The notes under the pieces: generated by a model
Told to the model about the DNA's origin: nothing
What the model saw: the letters and a program-made list of their open reading frames with translations, nothing else
Databases searched by the model: none
Part shown: positions 1 to 7,629 of the stretch, one piece after another
How positions within the stretch are numbered: position 1 is the stretch's first letter
Layout of the letters: each line of letters starts with the position of its first letter
DNA from: JBCDLI01 sp038745535
GTDB taxonomy: Bacteria; Pseudomonadota; Alphaproteobacteria; Rhizobiales; Rhizobiaceae
DNA length: 52,049 nt
NCBI GenBank assembly: GCA_038745535.1
Contig: JBCDLI010000013.1
Coordinates: forward strand, 1-52,049
Direction of reading: 5' to 3'
Made by a program: the position numbers and the translations under genes

Positions 1-72
1 AAGCTGGCGTTTTGGAACGGACCTGCAAACACCCTTGCTCATCGGATTATCGAAGCTGGCGATCAGAGATGA
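1..72 (+). CDS. 3' end of an unidentified gene (partial)
   Basis: The window opens inside a reading frame of 23 sense codons ending in TGA at 70-72. The tail reads ...FWNGPANTLAHRIIEAGDQR. I do not recognise the family. A second frame stays open to about 138 but is richer in Leu/Arg and less protein-like. With only 23 residues, coding status is a guess based on plausible composition and on the gap of about 90 bases before the next gene's ribosome binding site. Confidence 0.25.
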   Translation, partial: KLAFWNGPANTLAHRIIEAGDQR

Positions 73-161
73 GCTAAGAATTTTAAGACAACAGTTAAGA
101 AAAGCCCTTTCATTCGGACTTCGCCTCTGTTTACGTTAGGTTAAATCGGGAGGACGACACA

Positions 162-1560
162 ATGGCTCTTTTCATCGTAACCACTGGTCTCGACGTCGGT
201 GGCAATGACGGGCAAACCAGCCTCCGGAAAACACGGCAAATCGCTTAAGGCAGTGTCGGCCAAGGCACAAACATATTCGATGCAGGCGTCAATTGGAAAA
301 ATGTAAGCACTGACTTAATCATAGCAGATGCTGGCGGCGTGGTGATCAAAGGCGATCAGGACGGTGACGGTGTCGCCGATGTGTCCCTATACGTTGGCGG
401 CAATATTACGAACGAAGTCGGTTCTTCGCTATCGCTTCAATCCCTATATTTTGCGTCAATTTTCAATTCGGGAAGCCCAGGGGCCTACAACAGCGGTGGC
501 GGAACCGCTGGAACCAACGGGTCTTCTGGCATCTTCGGTGGTGCCGGTACGCAGGGTGCAGACGGCTTATCCGGCGATTTTTTGAACTTGGGAACCGGTA
601 CCGGCGTCCTTCCACTCGCGGATACCGTTGTCTACGCCCATGGCAGTGATACCGAGATCACAGAGGGTAGCGGCGGGACAAACACTGTCACCTTCGATAT
701 CAACCGGATTGGTGACCAATCCGAAGCCTTGGTTGTCCTCTGGGAAGTGGTATCCACAAGCGGCGGCACATCTGCTGACTTTACCGGCGGCGCGTTGCCG
801 TCGGGCGCGGTCACGTTCACAGCGGGCGGGACATTCACGGGTGAAAGCATCCAAGTCTCGTTTGACATTGCGACGGACCTGCTTGCCGAATTCGATGAGA
901 CCTTCGAATTCCGGCTGACCGGAATTGGCGATCCTGTGGGTGGTCCGGTTGCACAACCCGGCGTTGGGCGTTTTGAACCTCGCCGGTCCGGTCACGACAT
1001 TCACCATGGGTGGCAATTCTTCTGTTGAAATCAACGGAAACGCGGGCAGCAATCTGATCATCAGAAACTCTGGCGACAACACCATTACCGGTTTTGCAGG
1101 CAATGACACGCTAAACGGCGGTGGTGGTGCTGACACGCTCGAAGGCCGCAGCGGCAACAATGCTCTCAACGGCGGTGGCGGCAACGACACGCTCAACGGT
1201 CTCGCAGGCAATGATGCGCTGAATGGTGGTGGTGGCAACGATACGCTTGAAGGCCGCAGTGGCAATGACACACTGAACGGCGGTGCTGGCAACGACACGC
1301 TGAGCGGCAATGGCAGCAATGACGTGTTCGTGTTCACCGGCGCATTTGGCAATGACGTGATCACCGACTTTGAGGCCACGAATGCAAACGAGGACATCGA
1401 CCTGTCGGGCGTTGCTTCGATCTTCGGCATCAATGATCTGATCAACAACCACATGAGCCAGGTGGGCAGCAATGTCGTGATTGACGATCTGGGCGGCAAC
1501 ACGATCACGCTGCAAAATGTCAACATCGCCGACCTCGACGCCTCAGACTTCATCTTCTGA
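162..1560 (+). pseudogene. Broken RTX/Calx-beta secreted calcium-binding protein
   Basis: ATG at 162 follows a good ribosome binding site (GGGAGGA). The N-terminus resembles secreted proteins with an 'LTSLREAI...IFDAGV' start: here TSLRKTRQIA, then an in-frame TAA at 246-248, then NIFDAGV in the same frame. A DxDxDG calcium-loop-like stretch (GDQDGDGVAD) follows near 354-383, then a Gly-rich region and a Calx-beta-like segment (about 640-950). That frame ends at 1028, but the homologous protein continues in another frame from about 955-965. There, 8-9 copies of the RTX nonapeptide (GGxGNDTLx, about 1090-1320) and the usual C-terminus (DVITDFE...DFIF, stop at 1560) are found. Family role, by knowledge: type I secreted, calcium-binding exoprotein or adhesin. 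One nonsense and one frameshift make it a likely pseudogene, unless both are sequencing errors. Confidence 0.8.
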
Positions 1561-1589
1561 CGCGTCGCGTGGAAAATTAAACTCAAAAG

Positions 1590-1625
1590 ATCGGGCCGCT
1601 TCCTATGCAGTGGCCCGATTTCTTC
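1590..1625 (+). terminator. Rho-independent terminator after the RTX gene
   Basis: Inverted repeat ATCGGGCC (1590-1597) / GGCCCGAT (1612-1619), extendable inward by wobble and Watson-Crick pairs, followed by TTTCTT. It lies 30 bp after the RTX stop codon. Confidence 0.8.
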
Positions 1626-2000
1626 TCAACTTGAAAGTTCAGTTACTTCTCGGATGCGTTTGACCCACCTCTCCTAACGAGCAACAAGAAGCGCTTGCTG
1701 AAAATCATAGTTTGAACGTGAGGCAAGTATTCGCGAGGGGAAGGTGTCAGCTGAAATTCAATTTCAATCATCAGTGAATGGTAGATGTAACTACCGCTCA
1801 GATTTATCCCGACGGCCTAACACCGCGGAAAAGGTGCGGGCCAAAGGTGTGTCTATTTTCCGGATTGAAGGGACACTTCGCACTTAAGAGCAATCAAAAC
1901 GTGCGATCAGCCTTACATTGTTTTAGGGCTGACAAATGATGAGCATTGCTTCTTCGAATTAGAACGTACCGCCAGTGCGATTGCGCGCGAAAAAATCGGA
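1626..2000. other. Gene-poor spacer with one weak short ORF (1744-1887, +)
   Basis: Between two facing terminators there is no convincing gene. The only candidate is a GTG-initiated ORF of 47 codons at 1744-1887 with a purine-rich AGGGGAAG just upstream; its C-terminal half reads KVRAKGVSIFRIEGTLRT. It matches no family I recognise and could be chance. No transposase, tRNA or strong repeat was seen. Confidence 0.5.
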
Positions 2001-2028
2001 AAAAAAAACCGGGGCCCGAGGGCCCCGG
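2001..2028 (-). terminator. Terminator of the glp operon
   Basis: Read on the minus strand, a nine-base-pair GC stem (arms 2020-2028 and 2009-2017, two-base loop in the DNA) is followed by eight T residues (2008-2001). It lies 14 bp past the glpV stop codon, so it ends the glpD-S-T-P-Q-U-V transcript. Confidence 0.93.
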
Positions 2029-2041
2029 TCTTGGGAGGTAC

Positions 2042-3772
2042 TTACTGCTGCCAGGACTGGATCAGTTCATCGTAGGAAACGGTCATGCCCTGAGGCTTTT
2101 CATTCTCGAGTTTCGGGAATGGTGCGCCTGCCTGATCGAACCAGAATGAAGCTTCCTGCGGCTCATTCATCTTTGGACCGATGTCACCCTGGACACCTGC
2201 ACGCTCAAGGCGCTCAAGCACGCTTTCCTGTGCTTCACACAGCGCATCAAGTGCCTCTTGCGGTGTCTTTGCGCCAGACATGGCATCGCCTATGTTCTGC
2301 CACCAAAGCTGCGCCAGACGTGGATAATCTGGGACGTTTGTACCCGTTGGCGACCACTGAACGCGCGCCGGCGAACGGTAGAATTCAACCAGACCGCCAA
2401 GCTTTGGTGCACGCTCGGTGAAGTGGTCTGAATTGATCGTGGACTCGCGGATGAACGTCAGTCCCACGTCGGCTTTTTTCAGGTCGACAGTCTTTGATGT
2501 AACAAACTGTGCGTAGAGCCACGCTGCCTTTGCGCGATCAACTGGTGTTGACTGCATAAGTGTCCACGAACCGGCATCCTGATAGCCGACCTTCTGGCCT
2601 TCTTTCCAGTAGACACCGTGTGGTGATGGCGCCATGCGCCACTTCGGTGTGCCGTCTTCGTTCAGCACCGCTGCTGCACCGTCGCCCACCATGTCCGCGG
2701 TAAAGGCTGTGTACCAGAACATCTGCTGAGCGATCTGACCCTGCGCAGGGACCGGACCCGCTTCACCAAACGTCATGCCCGCAGCTGTTGGCGGCGAATA
2801 GTTTTGCAGCCAATCAATGGCTTTGGTCACTGCGTAGACGGCAGCCGGTGAGTTGGTAGCACCGCCGCGAGCAACGCACGAGGCAACGGGTTGCGACGCT
2901 TCGTTGACGCGAATGCCCCACTCATCGACAGGCAGCCCGTTTGGCTCGCCTACGTCACCCATGCCTGCCATGGACATCCATGCATCGGTGTAACGCCAGC
3001 CAAGTGACGGGTCCTTCTTGCCGTAATCCATATTGCCATAGATGTCGCCTTCGATGCCCATGTGAGAGAGATCGCGGTTGGTGAAGAACGCGGCAATATC
3101 TTCGTAAGCGGACCAGTTGACGGGCACACCTAGCGGATAGCCATATTCAGCTTCGAAGTCGGCCATGTTCTTTTCATCGGTGAACATGTCATAGCGGAAC
3201 CAGTAAAGGTTCGCGAACTGCTGGTCTGGCAGCTGATAAAGCTTGTCGTCTGGACCTGTGGTGAACTTCAGGCCAATGAAGTCTTCGAGGTCCAACGTTG
3301 GCGATGTGACATCTGCACCTTCGCCAGCCATCCAGTCGGTCAGGTTACGAACCTGCTGGTAACGCCAGTGCGTACCGATGAGGTCAGAGTCGTTGACATA
3401 TGCATCGTAAATGTTTTCGCCGGTCTGCATTTGGGTCTGCAGCTTCTCGACCACATCACCTTCGCCAATCAGGTCGTGCGTAACCTGAATTCCAGTGATC
3501 GCCGTGAATGCGGGCGCAAGCACTTGGCTTTCATATTCGTGGGTTGTGATGGTTTCCGAAACAACCTTGATCTCGAGGCCTTGGAACGGTGCTGCAGCGT
3601 CGATAAGCCATTGCATTTCCGCTTCTTGATCTTCGCGGCTTAGGACAGAGAGACCGGCGATCTCGTTATCGAGAAACTCGTTGGCTGCGTCCATATCTGC
3701 ATGGGCCGTATTGGCCGCAAATACGGTGGCACACAGTGCCAGAGCCGTTGTCGTTGATAGATATTTCCTCAT
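2042..3772 (-). CDS. glpV: Glycerol ABC transporter substrate-binding protein GlpV
   Basis: Periplasmic binding protein of 576 residues. The start chosen is ATG at 3772, behind GGGAGG; it gives a clean Sec signal peptide (MRKYLSTTTALALCATVFA, cleavage after AHA). A 26-residue longer in-frame version has no signal-like N-terminus. The size and N-terminal region (VVSETITTHEYESQ, LIGEGDVVEKLQTQMQTG) fit the large extracellular solute-binding proteins of the rhizobial glycerol importer. It is the last gene of the glp operon, 49 bp after glpU and just before a strong terminator. Known for the system: GlpV delivers glycerol to GlpPQ/GlpST in rhizobia. Assignment comes from whole-operon synteny and is firm; substrate specificity is inferred from the neighbouring glpD. 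Confidence 0.93.
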   Translation of the reverse strand: MRKYLSTTTALALCATVFAANTAHADMDAANEFLDNEIAGLSVLSREDQEAEMQWLIDAAAPFQGLEIKVVSETITTHEYESQVLAPAFTAITGIQVTHDLIGEGDVVEKLQTQMQTGENIYDAYVNDSDLIGTHWRYQQVRNLTDWMAGEGADVTSPTLDLEDFIGLKFTTGPDDKLYQLPDQQFANLYWFRYDMFTDEKNMADFEAEYGYPLGVPVNWSAYEDIAAFFTNRDLSHMGIEGDIYGNMDYGKKDPSLGWRYTDAWMSMAGMGDVGEPNGLPVDEWGIRVNEASQPVASCVARGGATNSPAAVYAVTKAIDWLQNYSPPTAAGMTFGEAGPVPAQGQIAQQMFWYTAFTADMVGDGAAAVLNEDGTPKWRMAPSPHGVYWKEGQKVGYQDAGSWTLMQSTPVDRAKAAWLYAQFVTSKTVDLKKADVGLTFIRESTINSDHFTERAPKLGGLVEFYRSPARVQWSPTGTNVPDYPRLAQLWWQNIGDAMSGAKTPQEALDALCEAQESVLERLERAGVQGDIGPKMNEPQEASFWFDQAGAPFPKLENEKPQGMTVSYDELIQSWQQ

Positions 3773-3797
3773 GCATACCTCCCAGAGGTTTATCTGC

Positions 3798-3811
3798 GTG
3801 CCACGTGGCAC
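3798..3811. repeat. 14-bp perfect palindrome between glpU and glpV
   Basis: GTGCCACGTGGCAC is self-complementary and lies in the 49-bp gap before glpV, 26 bp upstream of its start. In RNA it would form a short hairpin with an ACGT loop. It could stabilise or separate glpV mRNA; no T-tract follows, so it is not a terminator. A protein-binding site is also possible. Confidence 0.5.
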
Positions 3812-3821
3812 AGGGTGAAAT

Positions 3822-4100
3822 CTACACGTAGCGGAAAACCGCCGTTGCATAGATTGCGCATACGATCAGCGCGCCCCACTGGGGTCCGCTGACCAATCCG
3901 AGCCAGCCAAGATTAATAAAGGCTGAGCCAAGAAGAGTGATGAAAAGTCGGTCGCCGCGCGTGGTCTCAATGCGAAGAACGCCGACGCGAGGCGTTTCTG
4001 GAAACTTGATCGCGAGCACTGTGAAGAGGACGAGCAGTGAGGCGATCACCATGAAGAAGATCGCGGTCGGCCAGGTCCATGCCATCCATGCGAGGTTCAT
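3822..4100 (-). CDS. glpU: DUF2160 small membrane protein of the glycerol transporter (GlpU)
   Basis: 92-residue inner-membrane protein with about three hydrophobic segments: roughly residues 8-30 (WPTAIFFMVIASLLVLFTV), 50-66 and 70-90. It matches DUF2160, which in rhizobia is glpU, the small gene between the permease and binding-protein genes of the glycerol operon; its exact role is unknown. ATG at 4100 has GGAG eight bases upstream. Normally it follows glpQ closely. Here 690 bp with a toxin-antitoxin pair on the other strand lies between glpQ and glpU, so co-transcription with the rest of the operon is uncertain. Confidence 0.88.
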   Translation of the reverse strand: MNLAWMAWTWPTAIFFMVIASLLVLFTVLAIKFPETPRVGVLRIETTRGDRLFITLLGSAFINLGWLGLVSGPQWGALIVCAIYATAVFRYV

Positions 4101-4124
4101 GATGTCGCTCCGGCAGGCTTGATT

Positions 4125-4148
4125 AAATATACGCTTTGGCGTATATTT
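4125..4148. promoter_or_regulatory. Perfect inverted repeat, likely operator of the toxin-antitoxin pair
   Basis: AAATATACGC (4125-4134), a 4-base spacer, then the exact complement GCGTATATTT (4139-4148). It sits immediately upstream of the toxin gene and within the region feeding glpU on the other strand. XRE antitoxins usually bind such palindromes to repress their own operon, so this is the expected operator. That the same element could also affect glpU transcription is inference. Confidence 0.7.
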
Positions 4149-4174
4149 CCAAATATGGGAAAGCGGCCACTGTT

Positions 4175-4411
4175 TTGAAAGTTGGATTTACCAAGCGAGC
4201 CGATAAGCAACTGCGTAAGATGCCAGATGCTGATCGAGCCGCGATTGTGTTGAAACTCGAAACCTACGCTGTTTCCGGTATCGGAGACGTAACCAAGCTC
4301 GTTGGAAGCGACGAACTTAGATTGAGGCACGGTCAATGGCGCGCGATTTTCGTCGTCAGAAACCACATTCTTGTTTTGAAAGAAGCCCATCGACGAGAGG
4401 CTTACAAATGA
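4175..4411 (+). CDS. RelE/ParE-family toxin
   Basis: About 78 residues from TTG at 4175 (MKVGFTKRADKQLRKMP...), preceded by GGGAAAG. An upstream TTG at 4136 would give 91 residues but would start inside the palindromic operator. Family features: N-terminal strand then KRADKQLRKMPDADR helix, WRAIF strand and the C-terminal strand ending ...AHRREAYK, which corresponds to the usual 'HRREVYR' tail. Known for the family: ribosome-dependent mRNA cleavage (RelE/HigB) or gyrase inhibition (ParE); which one applies cannot be told here. It is followed after 9 bp by the antitoxin gene. The pair is on the strand opposite to the glp operon it interrupts. No ATG is available in frame. Confidence 0.85.
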   Translation: MKVGFTKRADKQLRKMPDADRAAIVLKLETYAVSGIGDVTKLVGSDELRLRHGQWRAIFVVRNHILVLKEAHRREAYK

Positions 4412-4420
4412 GGATCCATC

Positions 4421-4777
4421 ATGAATAACGCTGTTTCGCTGACGGGTGAGCCGTTCATTGTTATGACGAAGGCTGAGTACGACGAGCTGACCGAAGATAT
4501 TGCTGATAGTGCGCTTGCAGCCGATGCAATGCAAGACCACGGAGATGCGCCCTTTTTGTTGAGCGAGCATCTTACTGCAATGCATGAAGAAGGCCTTCAC
4601 CCACTCGCTGCATGGCGCAAGTCCGTTGGGCTTACCCAAGCCGAACTGGCTGAAAAGGCTGGCGTGCGTGCGGCCAGTGTTTCGGACATTGAGGGACGCA
4701 AACTGGACCCTCGCTTGTCGACGCTGAAAGCGATCGCCAACGCACTCAAGCTTGGTGTTGACGACATCATTGAATAA
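4421..4777 (+). CDS. XRE-family antitoxin
   Basis: 118 residues. A C-terminal helix-turn-helix (about residues 66-118) shows the motif LTQAELAEKAGVRAASVSDI followed by LSTLKAIANALKLGVDDI, typical of XRE/Cro DNA-binding proteins. The N-terminal 60 residues (VMTKAEYDELTEDIADSALA) look like the toxin-neutralising region. ATG at 4421 has GAGG eight bases upstream. Toxin-first order is usual for HigBA-like pairs. It ends 14 bp from the convergent 3' end of glpQ. It probably represses its own operon through the palindrome at 4125-4148. Confidence 0.88.
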   Translation: MNNAVSLTGEPFIVMTKAEYDELTEDIADSALAADAMQDHGDAPFLLSEHLTAMHEEGLHPLAAWRKSVGLTQAELAEKAGVRAASVSDIEGRKLDPRLSTLKAIANALKLGVDDIIE

Positions 4778-4791
4778 CCCCTGATCTCTCA

Positions 4792-5673
4792 TCAAACCCT
4801 CCCGAGGGCAAAGCCCTTGGCGATGTAATTTCGAACGAAATAGATCACGAGCGCGCCGGGGATGATTGTGAGTACGCCAGCTGCAGCGAGCACGCCCCAG
4901 TCGAGGCCGGATGCGGATACCGTCCGCGTCATTGTTGCGCCGATGGATTTCGCATCTACGGAAGTCAGTGTGCGCGCAATCAGCAGCTCGACCCACGAGA
5001 ACATAAAGCAGAAAAATGCCGCGACACCGATGCCGGACGCGATCAGCGGCATAAATATTTTTATAAAGAAGCGCGGGAACGAGTAGCCGTCGATATAGGC
5101 GGTCTCGTCGATCTCCTTTGGCACGCCCCGCATGAAGCCTTCCAAAATCCACACTGCCAGGGGGACATTGAAAAGGCAGTGCGCAAGCGCTACGGCGATA
5201 TGCGTGTCGAACAGTCCCACGGACGAATAGAGTTGGAAGAAGGGAAGAACGAAAACCGCCGGTGGCGCCATACGATTGGTCAGCAGCCAGAAGAACAGAT
5301 GCTTGTCGCCCATGAAGGTATATCGCGAAAACGCATAGGCAGCAGGCAGCGCAACGGCCAGCGAGATGATCGTATTCAACACCACGTAAATCAGCGAATT
5401 CACATAGCCCATGTACCAACTCGGATCGGTCAGGATCGTCACGTAATTTTGCAGCGTGAAATCCTGCGGATAAAGCGAGAACCCGCCGAGAATTTCAGCA
5501 TTGGTCTTCAAGCTCATGTTCACGAGCCAATAGATCGGCAGCAGCAGAAACGTGAGATACAGTGCCATCACAATGGCATTGCCCGGGATCAACGGCTTTG
5601 ATCGCGCGATAGACTTCGTTTTGGTAGTGCCTGAGGCGCTGACGCGGCCATCTGTCATCGTCGTGTCGGCCAT
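4792..5673 (-). CDS. glpQ: Glycerol ABC transporter permease GlpQ
   Basis: 293-residue MalG-type inner-membrane permease. About six transmembrane segments follow a hydrophilic N-terminus of about 30 residues. The EAA loop that docks to the ATPases is visible as EGFMRGVPKEIDETAYIDGY (about residues 178-197). Its start overlaps the glpP stop by one base (TAATG), so the two are translationally coupled. In all known copies of this operon glpQ is followed by glpU; here a toxin-antitoxin pair intervenes. Name by synteny with the rhizobial glycerol importer. Confidence 0.93.
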   Translation of the reverse strand: MADTTMTDGRVSASGTTKTKSIARSKPLIPGNAIVMALYLTFLLLPIYWLVNMSLKTNAEILGGFSLYPQDFTLQNYVTILTDPSWYMGYVNSLIYVVLNTIISLAVALPAAYAFSRYTFMGDKHLFFWLLTNRMAPPAVFVLPFFQLYSSVGLFDTHIAVALAHCLFNVPLAVWILEGFMRGVPKEIDETAYIDGYSFPRFFIKIFMPLIASGIGVAAFFCFMFSWVELLIARTLTSVDAKSIGATMTRTVSASGLDWGVLAAAGVLTIIPGALVIYFVRNYIAKGFALGRV

Positions 5674-6545
5674 TACGAGCGTTCCTCTTTGTCGAGGTTG
5701 GTCATCACCGTGTAGAACACCCAGGAAACGAGAAGGATGACGAGGAAGTACATGATCGAAAACGCAGCCGCGGGACCGAGGTCAAACTGACCAATCGCCA
5801 TTTTCACGAGGTCGATTGAAAGGAAGGTCGTCGCGTTTCCGGGACCGCCGCCGGTGACAACGAACGGTTCTGTGTAGATCATGAAACTATCCATGAACCG
5901 CAGCAGGATCGCGATCAGCAACACGCCCTGCATCTTCGGCAGCTCAATATAGCGGAAGATCGCCCAGCGGCTTGCCTGATCGATTTTTGCGGCTTGATAG
6001 TAAGCATTCGGGATTGACTGCAAACCAGCATAGGCAAGGAGCGCAACAAGCGATGTCCAATGCCACACGTCCATGACGATCACAGTGATCCATGCATCGA
6101 CGGGATCGCTCGTGTAATTGTATTCGATCCCGACCGCGTCAAGCACGTAGCCAAGCAAACCAATGTCCACCCGACCGAAGATCTGCCAGATGGTGCCGAC
6201 GACGTTGAAGGGGATCAACAGTGGCAGCGCCATGAGTACGAGGCAGAACGACGCCCAAAATCCCTTTTTCGGCATATTGAGCGCGATGTAGACGCCCAGT
6301 GGAATCTGGATTGCGAGAATAATCATCGAGAAGACGATCTGACGACCAAGCGCGTTGTGAATGCGTTCGGATGCAAGGATTTCCTCGAACCATTCCAGGC
6401 CCGCCCAGAAGAACTGGTTGTTCCCAAAAGTGTCTTGGACCGAATAATTTACAACCGTCATCAATGGGATGACCGCTGAGAATGCCACCAGGAAAAGCAC
6501 CGGCAGAACGAGGAACCAAGCCTTGTGATTGACTGTCTTATCCAT
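5673..6545 (-). CDS. glpP: Glycerol ABC transporter permease GlpP
   Basis: 290-residue MalF-type permease with six predicted transmembrane segments. It includes WFLVLPVLFLVAFSAVIPLM near the N-terminus and the EAA-like loop YQAAKIDQASRWAIFRYIEL. The start at 6545 overlaps the glpT stop (TGATG); the nine-codon longer in-frame version would run into glpT without reason. It forms the membrane channel with GlpQ. Assigned by position between the ATPase genes and glpQ. Confidence 0.93.
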   Translation of the reverse strand: MDKTVNHKAWFLVLPVLFLVAFSAVIPLMTVVNYSVQDTFGNNQFFWAGLEWFEEILASERIHNALGRQIVFSMIILAIQIPLGVYIALNMPKKGFWASFCLVLMALPLLIPFNVVGTIWQIFGRVDIGLLGYVLDAVGIEYNYTSDPVDAWITVIVMDVWHWTSLVALLAYAGLQSIPNAYYQAAKIDQASRWAIFRYIELPKMQGVLLIAILLRFMDSFMIYTEPFVVTGGGPGNATTFLSIDLVKMAIGQFDLGPAAAFSIMYFLVILLVSWVFYTVMTNLDKEERS

Positions 6546-7621
6546 CACGCAGCCTCTCCGCGAACCCGCCAATCATCGGCGTAAACGTTGACGTGTTTTG
6601 GATCGAACGTAACGTTCGTCATGTCTGCATCAACCGGCATACCTTCAGGAACGACGATGTTGAGCTCATTATCCATTGTCTCGGCGCGGACGATGCGATG
6701 GCGCCCCACGTCCTCGACCCGTTTGATTGAGACTGGCAAACCACCTTTGTTAGAAAGGCTGGCGAACTCGGGTCTAATGCCAATTTCAATTTTTCCATTC
6801 AGCCCATGGTAAACGCGGCCGAGATTGATCTTTTCACCGTGGACATAAGCCGCCGCACCGTCCACCTGCGCGGGTATGACGTTCATCCCCGGTGAACCAA
6901 TAAAGTAGCCAACGAATGTATGTTCTGGCGTCTCGAACAGCTCCTGCGGTGTGCCGATCTGCACCACGCGCCCATCAAACATCACCACCACCTTGTCAGC
7001 GAATGTAAGCGCCTCGGTCTGGTCATGTGTGACGTAAATCATCGTGTGACCAAACTCCCGATGGAGCGACTTAAGCTGAGTCCGCAGGGCCCACTTCATG
7101 TGCGGATCAATCACCGTGAGAGGTTCGTCAAATAAGATCGCATTGACGTCCTCGCGCACCATACCTCGACCAAGAGATATTTTTTGCTTGGCATCCGCCG
7201 TGAGACCGCGCGCCTTGCGATCAAGCGTCTCTTCCATTCCAATCATTTTCGCGATCTGGTCAACGCGGCGCGCAATGTAACCCACGTCCGCTCCACGATT
7301 TTTCAGCGGGAAGGCGAGATTATCGCGGACGGACATCGTGTCGTAGACGACTGGGAATTGGAACACTTGCGCGATGTTGCGTTCCGCCGTGGCGGCATGC
7401 GTCACGTCATTGCCGTTGAACAAGATCGAGCCTCGCGACGGTTCGAGAAGCCCCGAAATGATGTTCAGTAGCGTTGTTTTTCCGCATCCGGATGGACCAA
7501 GCAGTGCGTAGGCTTCGCCGTCGGCCCAGATGTGATCGATTTCTTTCAGCGCAAAATCATCAGACGTCGTCGGTGATGGCAAATAGCTGTGCGCCAGTTT
7601 TGAAAGAGTAATTTGTGCCAT
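6545..7621 (-). CDS. glpT: Glycerol ABC transporter ATPase GlpT (degenerate signature motif)
   Basis: 358-residue ATPase. Walker A GPSGCGKTT, Walker B AILFDEPLTVID with catalytic Glu, and H-loop YVTHDQTEAL are intact, followed by a C-terminal TOBE-like region (about 240-358). The ABC signature, normally LSGGQ, reads LTADAKQKISLGRG, so the residues that would complete the partner's ATP site are lost. Its partner GlpS has a normal signature but no H-loop His. It is encoded between glpS (8-bp gap) and glpP (1-base overlap). Despite its name it is unrelated to the glycerol-3-phosphate antiporter of E. coli. Confidence 0.93.
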   Translation of the reverse strand: MAQITLSKLAHSYLPSPTTSDDFALKEIDHIWADGEAYALLGPSGCGKTTLLNIISGLLEPSRGSILFNGNDVTHAATAERNIAQVFQFPVVYDTMSVRDNLAFPLKNRGADVGYIARRVDQIAKMIGMEETLDRKARGLTADAKQKISLGRGMVREDVNAILFDEPLTVIDPHMKWALRTQLKSLHREFGHTMIYVTHDQTEALTFADKVVVMFDGRVVQIGTPQELFETPEHTFVGYFIGSPGMNVIPAQVDGAAAYVHGEKINLGRVYHGLNGKIEIGIRPEFASLSNKGGLPVSIKRVEDVGRHRIVRAETMDNELNIVVPEGMPVDADMTNVTFDPKHVNVYADDWRVRGEAA

Positions 7622-7629
7622 GACTGCGC

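Noticed and set aside
1075..1330. Tandem short repeats that could be taken for a CRISPR or satellite
   Set aside because: Unit is an imperfect 27-base coding repeat for the RTX nonapeptide; no unique spacers.
567..1586. Long minus-strand frame of 339 codons opposite the RTX gene
   Set aside because: It is the complement of Gly/Asp-rich repeats, giving low-complexity Ser/Leu/Pro strings, with no RBS and no family resemblance.
4097..5419. Minus-strand frame of 440 codons spanning glpQ and the toxin-antitoxin genes
   Set aside because: It runs out of frame through glpQ and antisense to the toxin-antitoxin pair; Arg/Cys-rich composition marks it as a shadow frame.
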